This document shows positions 42,797-54,099 of a stretch of DNA of 64,000 bases, piece after piece. The DNA is from Neckera pumila (Eukaryota > Streptophyta > Bryopsida > Hypnales > Neckeraceae). Both the position numbers and the translations under genes were made by a program. The stretch lies in contig OZ018410.1 in NCBI GenBank assembly GCA_963969595.1, positions 37,677,413-37,741,412 on the forward strand, written 5' to 3'. Every line of letters begins with the position of its first letter. Positions within the stretch are counted from its first letter, which is position 1. A model generated the notes under the pieces. The model saw only the letters and a list, made by a program, of their open reading frames with translations. It had not been told where the DNA came from and searched no databases.

Positions 42797-44514
42797 GACT
42801 AACATGCGTTTTTTGGCTATGTAGAAATTTTGGACAGGTAGGTGAGATAAGAGACTTCAATATTTTTGGCCAAAATTTTAATAGATGGTGGAGACAAGGA
42901 ATATCTTTCATATGCACTAAATTTCATGGCATTTGAAAATATGAATAAAAAGTTGTGGCCTAATTTGTTATTTTCTTGTTGTAAATGGGCAACACGGGTA
43001 GATAAAAAGAATCACATTTTTCAAAAATAAAAATTTGAAACTGGTTTTCTAAAATTATACATACGTGGAAAGCTTCAAATTATTCCATTTTGATCAATGA
43101 GTCAAAATTTATGAAGTTTTTTTTGTGTAGGTAGTTATGGATTTTCCACTCTTAAATAAACTTTGAAGTCCTTTGTCTTACTCAATTTCAATACTTTTTG
43201 GAAGAAACAAAATCTTATGATGGAGGTTGTTTATTATAACATTGTAGCCATTGGGATTTGGGAGGCACTTTTCAATTCCATAATTAAATCTTAACAATTT
43301 AGTATTTTGAATCAATCTCTACTTTTGTCTATTTAATACTTTTTTTCTATATATTGCACAATTCCAAATAATGTGAAATTGTTCAAGCATATAGCCAACT
43401 TGTCTAGGAAAAAGAATCCAAAAAAGCACCACCATTTTGGACATTTTTTCATAGAAACGTGAGCTTGTGAAGTGCAGCTGCCTTGTCTTACGCAAGTCCA
43501 AAATAATGATTTCAATGAATTTGAATGTTTATATCTTGCAATCCAAAGGGTGGAAATTTCTGAAATTTTTATCACATGTTCTGAAGTTAGCACAATACAA
43601 GATCCTACGGTTACATGTGTCAAAAAAAGAGTTTTTATCAAAAGTCAGGTACTTGTTCTAAAAATGGCAGTTTTGGAACGTAATCGATGAAAACATAGTC
43701 TTGGAACTTGAGGGTAATGATTGTATCTTGTTTCATTTTACTCCTTTGAAAATCTCAATAGAGTAGGTTTATATGGGGTTCATACTTCGTCGAACAAAAA
43801 CATGTCTCTCCTCGTCCGCATATTCTTGTCTCTGAGAATTAGAATCAAAATCCAGAGGACTGTACGTGCTGACGTACAATGACGCAAACGTCAACTACTT
43901 TCAACGATTCCACGCTTCTGTTCACATTCCATGGGTCAACTTTCGAAGCATGAAATTTCTCCGTCAGCTCTCAATGAATAACTTATGCAAATCCGGTGCC
44001 TTTCCCACTCCCATCCTCTGCACCAGCACTGCACCTGCAGACCCACGACTCCGACAACTAACTCGATGTAGAACGTTCAGCTACGTACCAATCTGCTTGT
44101 TTCGACAATCCAGATAGAAAGACACAGCAGCTAAATGTGGCCGAAGGATGGCTTTGCAGATCAATGTAGAAATGAAGAATGCATCTCATGGGTTCAGTAA
44201 TCAAATCAGTTTGTGAGAGATAAACTGAACCTTAGTGGTGGATGCTTTAATCTCCTTCGAAAACAGCCCTAACCGTTCACTGTAGCGCCATGTGTACATA
44301 ATGTTGTAGATTTTTCACAAGCACAGTTTGAAGCATATCGATAATACTTCAGCAAAATTCAATGGGGGTTAACAGAATCAGCCTCATCAGCTTGCACGAA
44401 ACAGTGGCCGTGCTTTCGACGAAGGCAACCGAGAATGGAATGAGACACTTGGAGCGAGAACTGGGAAGACAGTCACTCGGTTCAACTTCCGTTCAGTCGA
44501 TCAATACACCTTCA

Positions 44515-44610
44515 TGTCCTGGAACCTGCTGCAGCTGCGACATGCCGCGGTTTAAGGCTAGCTGATGAGAAGAGGAACCTAGATTCCATGGAGAATAAAT
44601 AGCTCACCAT
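44515..44610 (+). promoter_or_regulatory. Proximal promoter of germin-like gene 2
   Basis: Same blocks as copy 1: TGTCCTGGAACCTGCTGCAG, GCTAGCTGATGAGAAGAGGA, and ATAAATA as probable TATA box at about 44596, some 160 bp before the ATG. Confidence 0.6.
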
Positions 44611-44759
44611 ACAACCCCAATTAACCAAACCAAAAATCATTCACAACGTACGTCGAGTATATTGTGCACTACTACTAGCTGGAGCTAGCTCTTCCATCGA
44701 TCACAGCTTCTCAGATTGGCATTCGTAGTGTTGCTTCAATTGCAATTGCGTTACTAGCT

Positions 44760-46146
44760 ATGGCCGTCATGTACTGGCTTGTGATCGCCTGCGCATTTCT
44801 GGGCGCTCTGCAGGTTGCGAAGGCTGCGGATCCCGACCCCCTGCAAGACTACTGCGTGGCGGATCTGGCGTCCAAGGTGGTGGTGAATGGATTCCCGTGC
44901 AAGCCCCGAGACACTGTCACCGCCAAGGACTTCACGTACACTGGATTCCGCAAACCTTGTAAGCTCCATATATTCCAATTAGTTCATGTTCACGTACTCG
45001 AGTCGATCGATCTGTTTTGATCTGGACAATGGAATCTAGAAATCCATCCCGACTTGGGGACTGGGAATCACTTTCTCTTGGTTTTGATTGAGGATTGAGT
45101 AGGTGCAACTTGTTGGTTGTATTGCGCTACCCGTCGTCAATTTTAGGAACCTTGTGAGATGCTCGAACTGTGACTCTTGTGAGGTATTTCCTTATGCTGT
45201 CTATGGGTAGTCGTGAAATATGGTTGCGGGGTATCGCTTCAGATTCTTGCTAGTGCAGTGGTTCTATGATGGCTTCTGGTGGGGTATCACTCTAGAGTCA
45301 TTCAATTAGTCCGGCCATAGTAAAACCATGGAAATTCGAAACTTGAGTATGGAATCCAAAGAGTCCATAGTGCGACAATGTAATTCACTTCGTTAGAAGC
45401 TCAGTATGGAATCCAGAGTAGTCCTTATCAGTGCATTCATGGAATTTCGAAGCGAGCTTGAGACTTATGGAATCCAAATAGTCCATACTGCAAGGTCCAC
45501 GGTATTCGAAGCTAGAGTGTGGAATCTATTCGATCTTACTCAAGTTGTGGAATTCCCGGGATGCACTCGGTCTATGGAATTTTCTCCTTTTAAGGGCTCC
45601 CCTGGAGTGCACATGACTAGTGCAGTGATGCATGTCCTCGGATCGATTCATAGACCTAACTCTGTGTTGTGCATATCCGCAGTGTACCCGACCTCCGTGT
45701 CCGAGACGGGAGCCACCGCCGACCTGGCCTCCGTGCATCAGATGCCCGGCCTCAACACGATGGGCGTCAGCCACGCACGACTCGACTTCGCCATTGGCGG
45801 CGTCATCCCACTCCACACCCACCCTCGCGCCTCGGAGACTCTCTTCGTGTTGAAAGGTTCCATCTACACAGGCTTCATCAGCGACGACAACCAGCTGTTC
45901 GCCTCCGTTCTGCAAGTCGGCGACTTCACCGTCTTCCCGAAAGCCAGCCAGCACTTCCAGCTGAACGTGGGGAACGAAACCGCCATCACGTTCAACACGC
46001 TGACGTCGCAGAGTCCCGGGTTCTTGTTCACGGCCAACCAGATCTTCGTGCCCAATATCACGAGTGCTGTGATTGAGAGGTCGTTCGGGGTGAATGGCAC
46101 CACTGTGAAGGATTTGAAGAGCGGGATTCCTAGGTACTGGGGTTGA
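44760..46146 (+). CDS. Germin-like protein 2 (secreted cupin), two exons
   Basis: Exons 44760-44958 and 45683-46146 with a phase-1 GT-AG intron of 724 bp give 220 residues. Signal peptide, C32/C47, and the Mn ligands H111, H113, E118 and H157 are all kept. Relative to copy 1 the changes are A3V, L16A, N21K, L40V, S49P, Q85H, V123L and M193T (96% identity). M193T creates a new sequon (NIT at 191-193) beside those at N164 and N204. N21K lies at the end of the signal peptide and could shift cleavage slightly. No disabling change is present, and substitutions concentrate outside the metal site, so both copies look functional. Confidence 0.95.
45307..45530 (+). repeat. Intronic minisatellite in germin-like gene 2
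   Basis: Four degenerate units around ATGGAATCCAAAGAGTCCAT and ATGGAATTTCGAAGCGAG, homologous unit by unit with 11283-11505. Confidence 0.78.
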
Positions 46147-46792
46147 TAAGCTTGAAAACACGCATGCATTCTTTGGAATTGGCAACCGAATTGGCTCGGA
46201 CCCGGAATGGCGCATTCTAGGCAGCTTGGTAGTGGTGGATACTTATAAATATCAGTAGTTGAAGGGGAATTCATTTGATTCATTGATAGTTCTACGTACA
46301 CGAGCAGCACAGATTGTGACAGCGCTAGCTCTTCCTGGTAGGATTTTTGCCAGATTATGTCACTCTCTAGTTGAGTGACGATTCATGAACACGTCCGTCA
46401 CCTGTGCATGGTGGACGGGGAAACCAATATTGCAATAAATTATGATTCTTTTTCCTTGAACATTAAGCTCTGGCCTCCGGGGGTGATCCTTCAGGGATCC
46501 TCCAGCCTATACTGTTTGCAGTAAGTAGAATGCCGAAATTGCACTGTCCCCACAACCCGCTTGAGTTCCTCTGGGGACGAAGGTACGGTAGTACAAGTTT
46601 TCAAAGACTGGCGGACGATTTCTTAACCGAGCCACAAAGGTCTTCCTCAGATGGTTCCTTGTGCGATTAACTGTAGGGAAACTTCCCTTTGAGGAATATG
46701 GAAGGTCCAGCTGGATAGAAACTCCAGTCTTCGAAGAAGGCCGGCGTGAATAAAGTGTCTGTTTGTAATGACAATGGCCTAGGGACATGCCA

Positions 46793-47012
46793 CCTTAGGG
46801 TCAGTTTCCATGGAGGCCAGAACTGGAGGAGGGGTTCAGGTTGACTATGGGCAATCGGAGGGTAAAATCTTCACCCGGCGAGGAGTTCAGAAAAAATTCT
46901 CCGGTCAAAGCTCCGATCCCTCCAATGTTGTTTGTGCTAGATGTAGCGCTGGAGGCCTGGAGGTCCAGTTCTAGACCCCTCCAGGCCTCCATGGAAACGA
47001 ATCCTTAGGGCC
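46793..47012. mobile_element. Small GC-rich inverted-repeat element
   Basis: Left CCTTAGGGTCAGTTTCCATGG continues into AGGCCAGAACTGGA. The right end, complemented, reads CCTAAGGATTCGTTTCCATGG then AGGCCTGGAGGGG and AGAACTGGA. About 220 bp, GC-rich against the AT-rich surroundings. No clear target duplication. Confidence 0.65.
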
Positions 47013-48168
47013 CCACCATCCGCCTTGCTAGGTGGCAGATTGCCACATGGTGACCCGGAAATGCCGAGCGGATAGCGTTGGCTAAAGGAGTGCTTCACGC
47101 ACATGAGCTCACCTCCGCCCCGCCATGCCAGGGGAAAATATACAGATACATTGAAAACGAGATTTTTCATATTGAAATTGAAGTTTAAAACTTACAATTA
47201 AAACGTATTTGTGTACCTTGTGCTACAACCAAAATAAAAGTATAGAAATTTTCTAATTTTTCTAATTCAAAAATAATATTTTAATGCACAAAGAAGTGCA
47301 TGGGCATTGTTCTGGTGAAAGAAGTTGTGTAGTAATAGAATTCAAATAGAAAGTTTTATGCACAATGGAGTGCAAGGGTTTTGTTTTGTGGCATTTGGAC
47401 TTGCAATGTGAAAGTAATGTTTTTTCTAAAATAGAATATTTTTTAATTCAATTTTTTAAGTTAAAAAAATACATATCTTTCACACTAGGTCCAAACGCTA
47501 TGAAACTAACACAAATAGAAAGCTCTAAGCATGAAGGAGTGCAAGGGCTTTGTTTTGTAGCATTTGGTTAACATGGCCGCATTGGTTCCTTCTTACAAAT
47601 TGAACAAGAAGCCCCAACATGTAACCACTTTATCAATTTTCTTTAATAGTAACTGCACAAAATCAAATTGAACATGGTGAATATGGTTGATATCATTGAA
47701 CAATATCATTTACGGATTGAAAGATTACAATATTGGATTGTGAAGGTGTTCAAATTGTGAAATTAATTTCATGGGTGATATCAAGTTTTTCAATCTTCAT
47801 TTGATATTTTGATATGTCAAATCTTAAGAATTGGTCACCATAAAAATTTGAAGTGTAATTCTAGCATTGTGATTCTAAAAATGAATGAGTAAGATTTTTT
47901 TATTAAACATTGCCTGCAAGGGTGTCCAAAGGTGTCCATGTTCGTCTTAATTTTATAGTGTTCAGTGTTCTTGGAAAGGAGCCTAAAATAAACATTCTTC
48001 TGGAGAAAAAATTGCATTAGAAAATCATTTGAAAAAATTGTAGAGTACATTTTGAGAAGCCCTAAATTGATTTGGATTATGCATAAAATTCTCACTAACC
48101 TCATATTTTCTTGGATTTGGCATGAGAAAAGAGGTTTGAAAGACTTCAATAATGAAAGCATTCATGGA
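47013..48168. other. Gene-free stretch with a short direct repeat
   Basis: GGAGTGCAAGGGTTTTGTTTTGTGGCATTTGG-type blocks at about 47365-47398 and 47535-47567 form a diverged direct repeat about 170 bp apart. No gene is supported. A 108-residue minus-strand frame (47835-48161) has no known motif. Confidence 0.5.
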
Positions 48169-48172
48169 TTAA

Positions 48173-49069
48173 CTCCTAAAGGACAAAGTTGTGTTTTTTA
48201 GGCAATATTGTGATTTTGGGCAACTCATTACAAATGAAATTTTTATTTTTTTTCTTTGAAATTTTCACAGAACATGGGACAAGGTTTTTCTTTAAGGCCC
48301 AACAATTTTCATAATTTTTGACCACATGGTTAAAGAGTTATTGAATGATGTGTTACCTGTTTTTTCTAGCCGGGCAGTCCAAGTAGATTAAAAAAATGAC
48401 TTTTTTCATAAACAAAAATTTGATATTGGTTATTTAGATTTGTATATACAAGGAAAGCTTCAATCATTCCATTTTGATCAATGAAACAAAAGTAATGAGG
48501 AGTTCTTGTTTCCGGGCATTATGGATTTTCTACTTGAGAATAAACTTTGAAGTCATTTATTTAACTCAATTTTGAAGAAAAAAAAATCATCAGATATAGA
48601 TTGTATATTACAAAATTACAACATTACAACCATTGAACTGGAATTTTTCAATTTCAATACTAAATTTTTAACAATTTAGTATTTTGAATCATTCTCAACT
48701 TCTTTTTAAGTATTTTTTTTTCCTGTTTGCTGTGCAAATAATTTGGAAACTTCAAGCATGTAGACAACTTGCCTTGAAGAATGAATCCAAAGGGTAACCA
48801 CCATTTTGGACATTTTTTCATACAAATGTGATCTTGTGAAGTGCAATCGGTTTGTAGGGCCAAAGAGTTTTTGTCAATTCAAATGCTAATATCTTGCAAC
48901 CTACTTGGTGGAATTTTCTGAAAATTTTTCTACATCTCCTCAAACTAGCATATTACAACATCCTACGGTTATATGTGTCCAAAAATGTTTAAAAAAATTT
49001 GGTACTTGTACTAGATATGGCAATTTTGGAACGTTTTTTGGTAAAAACAAAGTCAAGGAACTTTAGGGA
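48173..49069. mobile_element. TTAA-flanked piggyBac-like element P5
   Basis: Ends TCCTAAAGGACAA and GGAACTTTAGGGA next to TTAA at 48169-48172 and 49070-49073. 897 bp. Matches P4 in reverse orientation (GGCAATTTTGGAACGTTTTTT and TTACAAATGAAATTTTTATT). No transposase. Confidence 0.8.
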
Positions 49070-49515
49070 TTAAATGACCATTGCATTTCAAGTTCAAAAA
49101 TTCATAACTAATTCCAAAAAACATAAAACGGCTTTGTAGATATGCCAATTCCATTTTGCATCCTAGGAAAATTAACTAAAAATTGACTTAAGGAATTTAG
49201 CTTCCCTAAAAAGGCAATTAGCTTTTAAATGATTGCTTCAAGAGCAAAGTCAGTTAATCTTTAATTTGTTTCCTAATCCCTCTACAAAATAGCAATGAGA
49301 AGAAGCAACATTTTCCAAGCCTCCAAGGTTCACCATCGAAGAGGACAAAATAGGAAAGAGCACCCCTGAGAAAAATGTAAACTTTCACCTTGTGGCCCCT
49401 TTGCCGTTACTTCCAAGCTTAGCTTGGAATTCCTTGGCGCTGGCGCTGACGATGGCAGGGCTCATTTCCGCCAGGTTGAGTTCTGCCACCTCGCCAGGCG
49501 GAACCTACCATCCAC

Positions 49516-51457
49516 CACTAGAAGAAACCCGTGTTTTTTTTTATGTATGCCCAAAACATGCAATGTCCAAGGCCTAGCATACTATGTCCGCTGAGACATC
49601 AAGACGTTAAAGAAGAGGATTGCAATTTAGGGTAAATTTTGAAGGATGTTCCAAATGACTGCAAAAAATTTGAATGAAACCAGTTGGTGTTACCAAAGAC
49701 ATTGAGATTTTTGATGACATTTTTAAGGACTCACTGATGTCCAACAAGGCGTCCGCAAAAACATAGATGGCCATGTCAGCTTTGGAGGAAAAATTTCAAG
49801 GAGGGTAATTTTTTGAAAATCACTTTTTCCTTAGATAAAAGTCTGACCAAGGTTAAAAAAACGGGATTGGGCAGCCTCTGGGCAGCTTTTGGAGAAAATA
49901 AGATGACGTGGAATATGACATGGCATGCCACGTGTAAATTAGTTGACGTGGCATAAAATTATGCTGATGTGGCATGCCACGTCAGCATAGCGGGGCTGTT
50001 TCTTTGCGTTTTCTACACTTATTTTGGAGATGTCTAAGTAGACGTAGAGATGTCACTGGAGACATCTTATAAAACGTTGAGATGTTTTCTTGGACATTTT
50101 TGTAGACTTCTAGATGTTTTAGAAAACATAGTCACAATTGGTATATCGTCTATGGAGACATCATTAGAGTGGCCTTTGAGACATACAAGAAACATCCTAC
50201 TGGACGTCTGTATGCTACTCTACCAAAATTTAAATCCAGTGTTTTCAATGTCCCATATAGTTTGCCTTCCCCTCTACCACTCCACTTGTATAAAGAGCCC
50301 ATCTTTGCATTTTCTACAGTTGTATTGGAGATGTCTAAGTAGACGTAGAGATGTTACTAAAGACATCTTATAAAACATTGAGATGTTTTCTTGTATGTTT
50401 TTATAGACTTCTAGATGTTTTAAGAAACATAGTCACATTTAGTATAACATCTATAGAGACGTCATCAGAGCGGCCTTTGAGACATGCAAAAAACATCCTA
50501 CTGGATGTCTGTGTGTTGCTCCACCAAAATTTAAATCCAATGTTTTCAATGTCCCATATAGTTTGTCTTCCCCTCTACCACTCCACTTGTATAAAGAGCT
50601 CGTCTTTTCCCCTCCATAAACTCACATCAAGTGGCTTTTTGAAACCATGTGACATAATTACCAATTATAATGTATTTTGTATGGCGTATTATGTATGGTA
50701 TATGATGTATGATGTATGATGTATGGTATATTATGTATGCTGTATAATGTATGGTCTATTGTGTATGACATGTTATATTGAACATTTTGACATGCATAAA
50801 GGATATCATATGAGACATGTGAGACTGTCCATATTAACATCATGCTGAATAGTCCATTCAATTCCATGAATGTTTAATGTGACATCATTTTATTCTTCTA
50901 GATCATACCAAACATTGCCAAAGGTATTCATGATGAAAAGTAGATGTTTACATTGATGTCACAAGAAATTTGGACGTCTAAGGTGATGTTTCAAAATATG
51001 TCTATGAAAACGCCTGGATGTCTGAGTTTATGTCTCATAAAATGTATAGATGTCTATGTTGACATCTTCAAAGATAGTAAGAAAATTCTTAGATAACAAA
51101 AAAATATGCTGACGTGGCATGCCACGTCATCCTTGTTGGATGCCACGTCACTTTTCCCGCCGCCACCTCAGATGCCACGTCATGGTAAAAAATGGATGAA
51201 AAAGTTTCCTACGTGGCTGCCCATGCACATGTGGCGCTTAGATGGCAGCCACATGGCGGCCTTTGAGGACCCCGTTGACCCATGTTTTTTGGACATTAGG
51301 GCCTCCAACATGCTGATGTCCGACGTCAAACCTGATGTCAAACCTGAGTCTTGAGCAACGCGAGTTTTTGGACGTCCACGTAGACATTTCAAGACACCAG
51401 TCGAGACATCAGCACGCAGAATCCAGGGATAAAAAAAAACATGGGTTTCTTCTAGTG
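49516..51457. mobile_element. Non-autonomous CACTA-type element, CAC target duplication
   Basis: Ends CACTAGAAGAAACCCGTG and CATGGGTTTCTTCTAGTG, extended by a T/A run. Flanked by CAC at 49513-49515 and 51458-51460. 1942 bp. Subterminal zones are dense in TGACGTGGCATGCCACGTCA-type palindromes (49915-49985; 51109-51180) and in AGATGTCT/AGACATCT motifs, as expected for transposase-binding repeats of CACTA elements. The middle has a 301-bp tandem duplication. No transposase is recognisable, so it depends on an autonomous partner. Confidence 0.88.
50001..50602 (+). repeat. 301-bp tandem duplication inside the CACTA element
   Basis: Unit 1 is 50001-50301 and unit 2 is 50302-50602, about 88-90% identical by eye. 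Two similar open frames (50050-50373 and 50351-50719) come from the duplication. Their product has no recognised domain and is low-complexity around the AGATGTYT motif. Confidence 0.88.
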
Positions 51458-51779
51458 CACCGCCGGCACCCACCACAAAAACGAGCATGTGCGCGGGCTC
51501 AATGAGCCAATGTCCACCAGATCAAGGGCCATTGATGCAAAACTACTCTCCCCTTTCTAGAATAGACACTTTAGTACCAGTAACCAGATAAAGTAACCAA
51601 GATTAAGGTTGTTGGATAAATATGGATTATAAATGCAAAGTGTAGTAGTGAAGGGTCATCAAGTCATGAGTTCAAAGGTTGATTGCAAAAAACTAACTAA
51701 CTATGAAGACTATACCTTTGTCTTTTTTGTTTATGTACTGCTATGTTTTGTATATTCCTTACTCTATTGGAAGTGGTTG

Positions 51780-52750
51780 GTTGTTTTCTATTTTCTTTTA
51801 TATAATATAATTGAACTAGCATATTGTATGGCAATGGTGTTGATTGTGTTAAAAGTGTGTTTGAGAGCAGTTTCGGGTAATTTGAGTTTGGTGTCAAGGA
51901 GTTTCATTGATGGTGCATGTGTTGTTCCTCTGGCTCTTGCTGTAATGACAATTAGTGGGTCTACTTTCCATCCTTGGGCAATGATACTGTTTATTAGTGG
52001 TTGGTATTGTTGGATTTTTTTGTCTATTGTTATTTGTGAGAATCTATCATTAGAGTATGTGAATTCAATGAATTGTATTGTGAGATTATTGTCTTGCCTA
52101 GTTGGTGGGTTGTTTTGGTAGAGGAGTCCATTAACATAGAGGATATCCGGTTTAAATCTAGCGTTGGAGTGACATCTTTGTTTTATGCAAGAACAGGGTA
52201 GAAGCCATGGGGGGACTATATTTTCTTGTGGGTTGTTGTTGAATGTTCCTGCATTCATGAGAATGTAGTTTCTAATTTTTTCAGTGGATAGTATTAACTT
52301 TCTCAATTCTCATACTGCTTTGTTATGTCTTTTGGTTCTAAAGGCATGAATATGGTGTTGATTGCGTTTGAGTAGTACATAGAGCCATGTATCTACGTCT
52401 TGGGAGTTACATATCACTAGAAGAAACCCGTGTTTAATATGACAAGCTTGATTTTTCTTGACAGATTTTTCTAGACATCCACAATAGACAAAACCATGTT
52501 TTTATGTCAATTATAACATCCACTATAACATTAAAACATGGTTTTGTCTATTGTGGATGCCTAGAAAAATTTGTCAAGAAAAATCAAGCTCGTCACATTA
52601 AACACGGGTTTCTTCTAGTGTATGGAACATGTGATGGATGGAAATCTTGTTACGCCAAAAAATAGTTGTTTTCTAGCATTTCCCATGTATTGGCCGATAC
52701 AGAATTTTAGTAAGCTCTCAATATGTTTTTATTCTTTTTCCTCACATTTA
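51780..52750 (-). pseudogene. C-terminal fragment of a retroelement protein with a restriction-like endonuclease look
   Basis: Minus strand, interrupted by the MITE at 52415-52620. Before the MITE: GQYMGNARKQLFFG, then TCSICNSQDVDTW spanning the insertion point. After it: KRNQHHIHAFRTKRHN, a stop, then PWLLPCSCIKQRCHSNARFK, PDILYVNGLL, TIQFIEFTYSNDRF and GWKVDPLIVITARARGTTH. CxxC...H..RHN followed by PD...E resembles the zinc knuckle and PD-(D/E)XK endonuclease at the C-terminus of R2-like non-LTR retrotransposons (family knowledge, inferred match). One in-frame stop and a shift near 51788 mark it as dead. No RT domain is in the window. Confidence 0.6.
52415..52620. mobile_element. CACTA-type palindromic MITE, 206 bp, TAT duplication
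   Basis: Ends CACTAGAAGAAACCCGTG and CACGGGTTTCTTCTAGTG, flanked by TAT at 52412-52414 and 52621-52623. Almost the whole element is one palindrome (arms of about 95 bp, centre about 52517). It shares its ends with 49516-51457, so both probably use the same transposase. Confidence 0.92.
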
Positions 52751-52759
52751 GTCAATTCT

Positions 52760-54083
52760 CACTTCTCACAAGAAAACTCACTCAATTTCTCACTTTTCCC
52801 TCAATATTCTCAACAAATATATATATTTGAATTTCAAGCTAATGTTTGTATCTGCAATCTTACCTAATTACTGGGCTTTATTTTGCTTCATGCCTCAATA
52901 ATCAACTCAAAGATAGACACCTTTCTTGGGAAATTTTTTAAGACATAGATAATTTAAGAACTTAAGATATGAATATCAACATAGTCTAGATTTCTAACTT
53001 AACTTATAACTCATAGTCTTAGAGAGGTTATTATTTTTCATGTTTCCAGAGAGTAGACACTTAGAGAAGAAATTTATTTTATTATTTTTCACTCAGGAAT
53101 TGTCTTTTTACAAGTCACCTTGCTTTAACTCTCATTTTCTCTCAGTATTCTCAACTAATTTTCTTTTCTTTTCCTCTTCTCTTTTTCTTTTAGCTTTATT
53201 TTGGCAATTCACAATTAGTTATGGACCAAGGTTACCTTACTAAATTCATTTTATACTCAACTTCATATTTATCATGTTTTTAGATTTTTAGGCAAAAAGA
53301 ATTTTTAACTTGTCAAGCTCTCATAATTATCATGTTCTCTCTTATGTTACTTAATTCTCACAAAACATTATTTCTTTCTTTCTTTTTCTCTTTTTTACTT
53401 TCAACTCTAGGTGCCACATTTAACTACTTCTAGACTTTCAACTGAATTCTGGACAAAACTTTCAAAAATCTCTAGATAATAACATCTGAAGATCTTTAGA
53501 TGTTTGTATAGATCTTTGGATGCTTTGTACAAATCTCTAGATGTTTTACACGATCTCCCAATGATTATCTCTTGATGTTTTTTCTCCAAATGTTAATTTT
53601 GGACTCTTCAAAAGTCCAAAAGTAATGAAATGTGGCATCTTGGCATTTTAGTATAAGTTATAATGTTAGTGAAACTAGTTTTATAACTTATGCATTCTAT
53701 TTTTAGACTTTCCAAGGCTTATAGATAAAATGAAATCTATATGGAATGAAGACTACACCTGAATACTCTAAATGACTAGAACAATGAATGTCTTCTTTGC
53801 AATTAAATATGCTCACTTTTCAAATCAGCACTGTCTTATATAAAGACTGAAAGATGCTTTTGAAATCCTAAAAAGTGAATGCAAAATATTGTATAAACAA
53901 GTCAGTAATACTATTTTATTTTTAATTTTTGTGTAGAAAACAATTGATGGCCAAGACACTTGATGCTTTTCAATTTGACCTTTGACTTATGGATGCATTT
54001 ATGCATTTATTTATTAAATTTAATATTTAATTTTTAACTTTTAATTTTAATTTGTTTTCATCATTTATTTATTTATTTTTGAG
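52760..54083. other. Gene-free T-rich stretch with short tandem repeats
   Basis: No supported gene. 53455-53585 contains about five degenerate units of AGATCTTTGGATGTTTT type (about 27 bp). The stretch from 53990 is TTTA-rich and abuts the polypurine tract of gypsy B. An expected 3' LTR could not be delimited. Confidence 0.5.
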
Positions 54084-54099
54084 CCTGCCCCCTACTTTA

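Larger units (their letters stand above)
42091..43714. mobile_element. TTAA-type piggyBac-like element P6, split by a MITE
   Basis: Starts CCCCTAAAGGAC after TTAA (42087-42090), is interrupted by the MITE at 42103-42796, and resumes CTAACATGCGTTTTTTGGC. It ends near 43714 with GGAACTTGAGGG followed by TAAT instead of TTAA. The resumed sequence aligns with P4 read in reverse. Without the MITE it is about 930 bp. Confidence 0.72.
43740..46530 (+). repeat. Segmental duplication, copy 2 (germin-like gene and flanks)
   Basis: Same orientation as 9310-12466. The 3' flank reads through CCTCCAGCCTATACTGTTTGCAGTAAG without interruption at the point where copy 1 contains copia A, so this copy preserves the empty site. 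Confidence 0.9.

Noticed and set aside
50050..50719. Two related ORFs (107 and 122 residues) as a possible gene family
   Set aside because: They result from the 301-bp tandem duplication inside a CACTA element and are built from its short subterminal motifs.
51633..52121. 162-residue plus-strand hydrophobic ORF that looks like a membrane protein
   Set aside because: It lies opposite the minus-strand retroelement fragment, which shows recognisable conserved blocks; the apparent membrane segments come from the complement of its codons.
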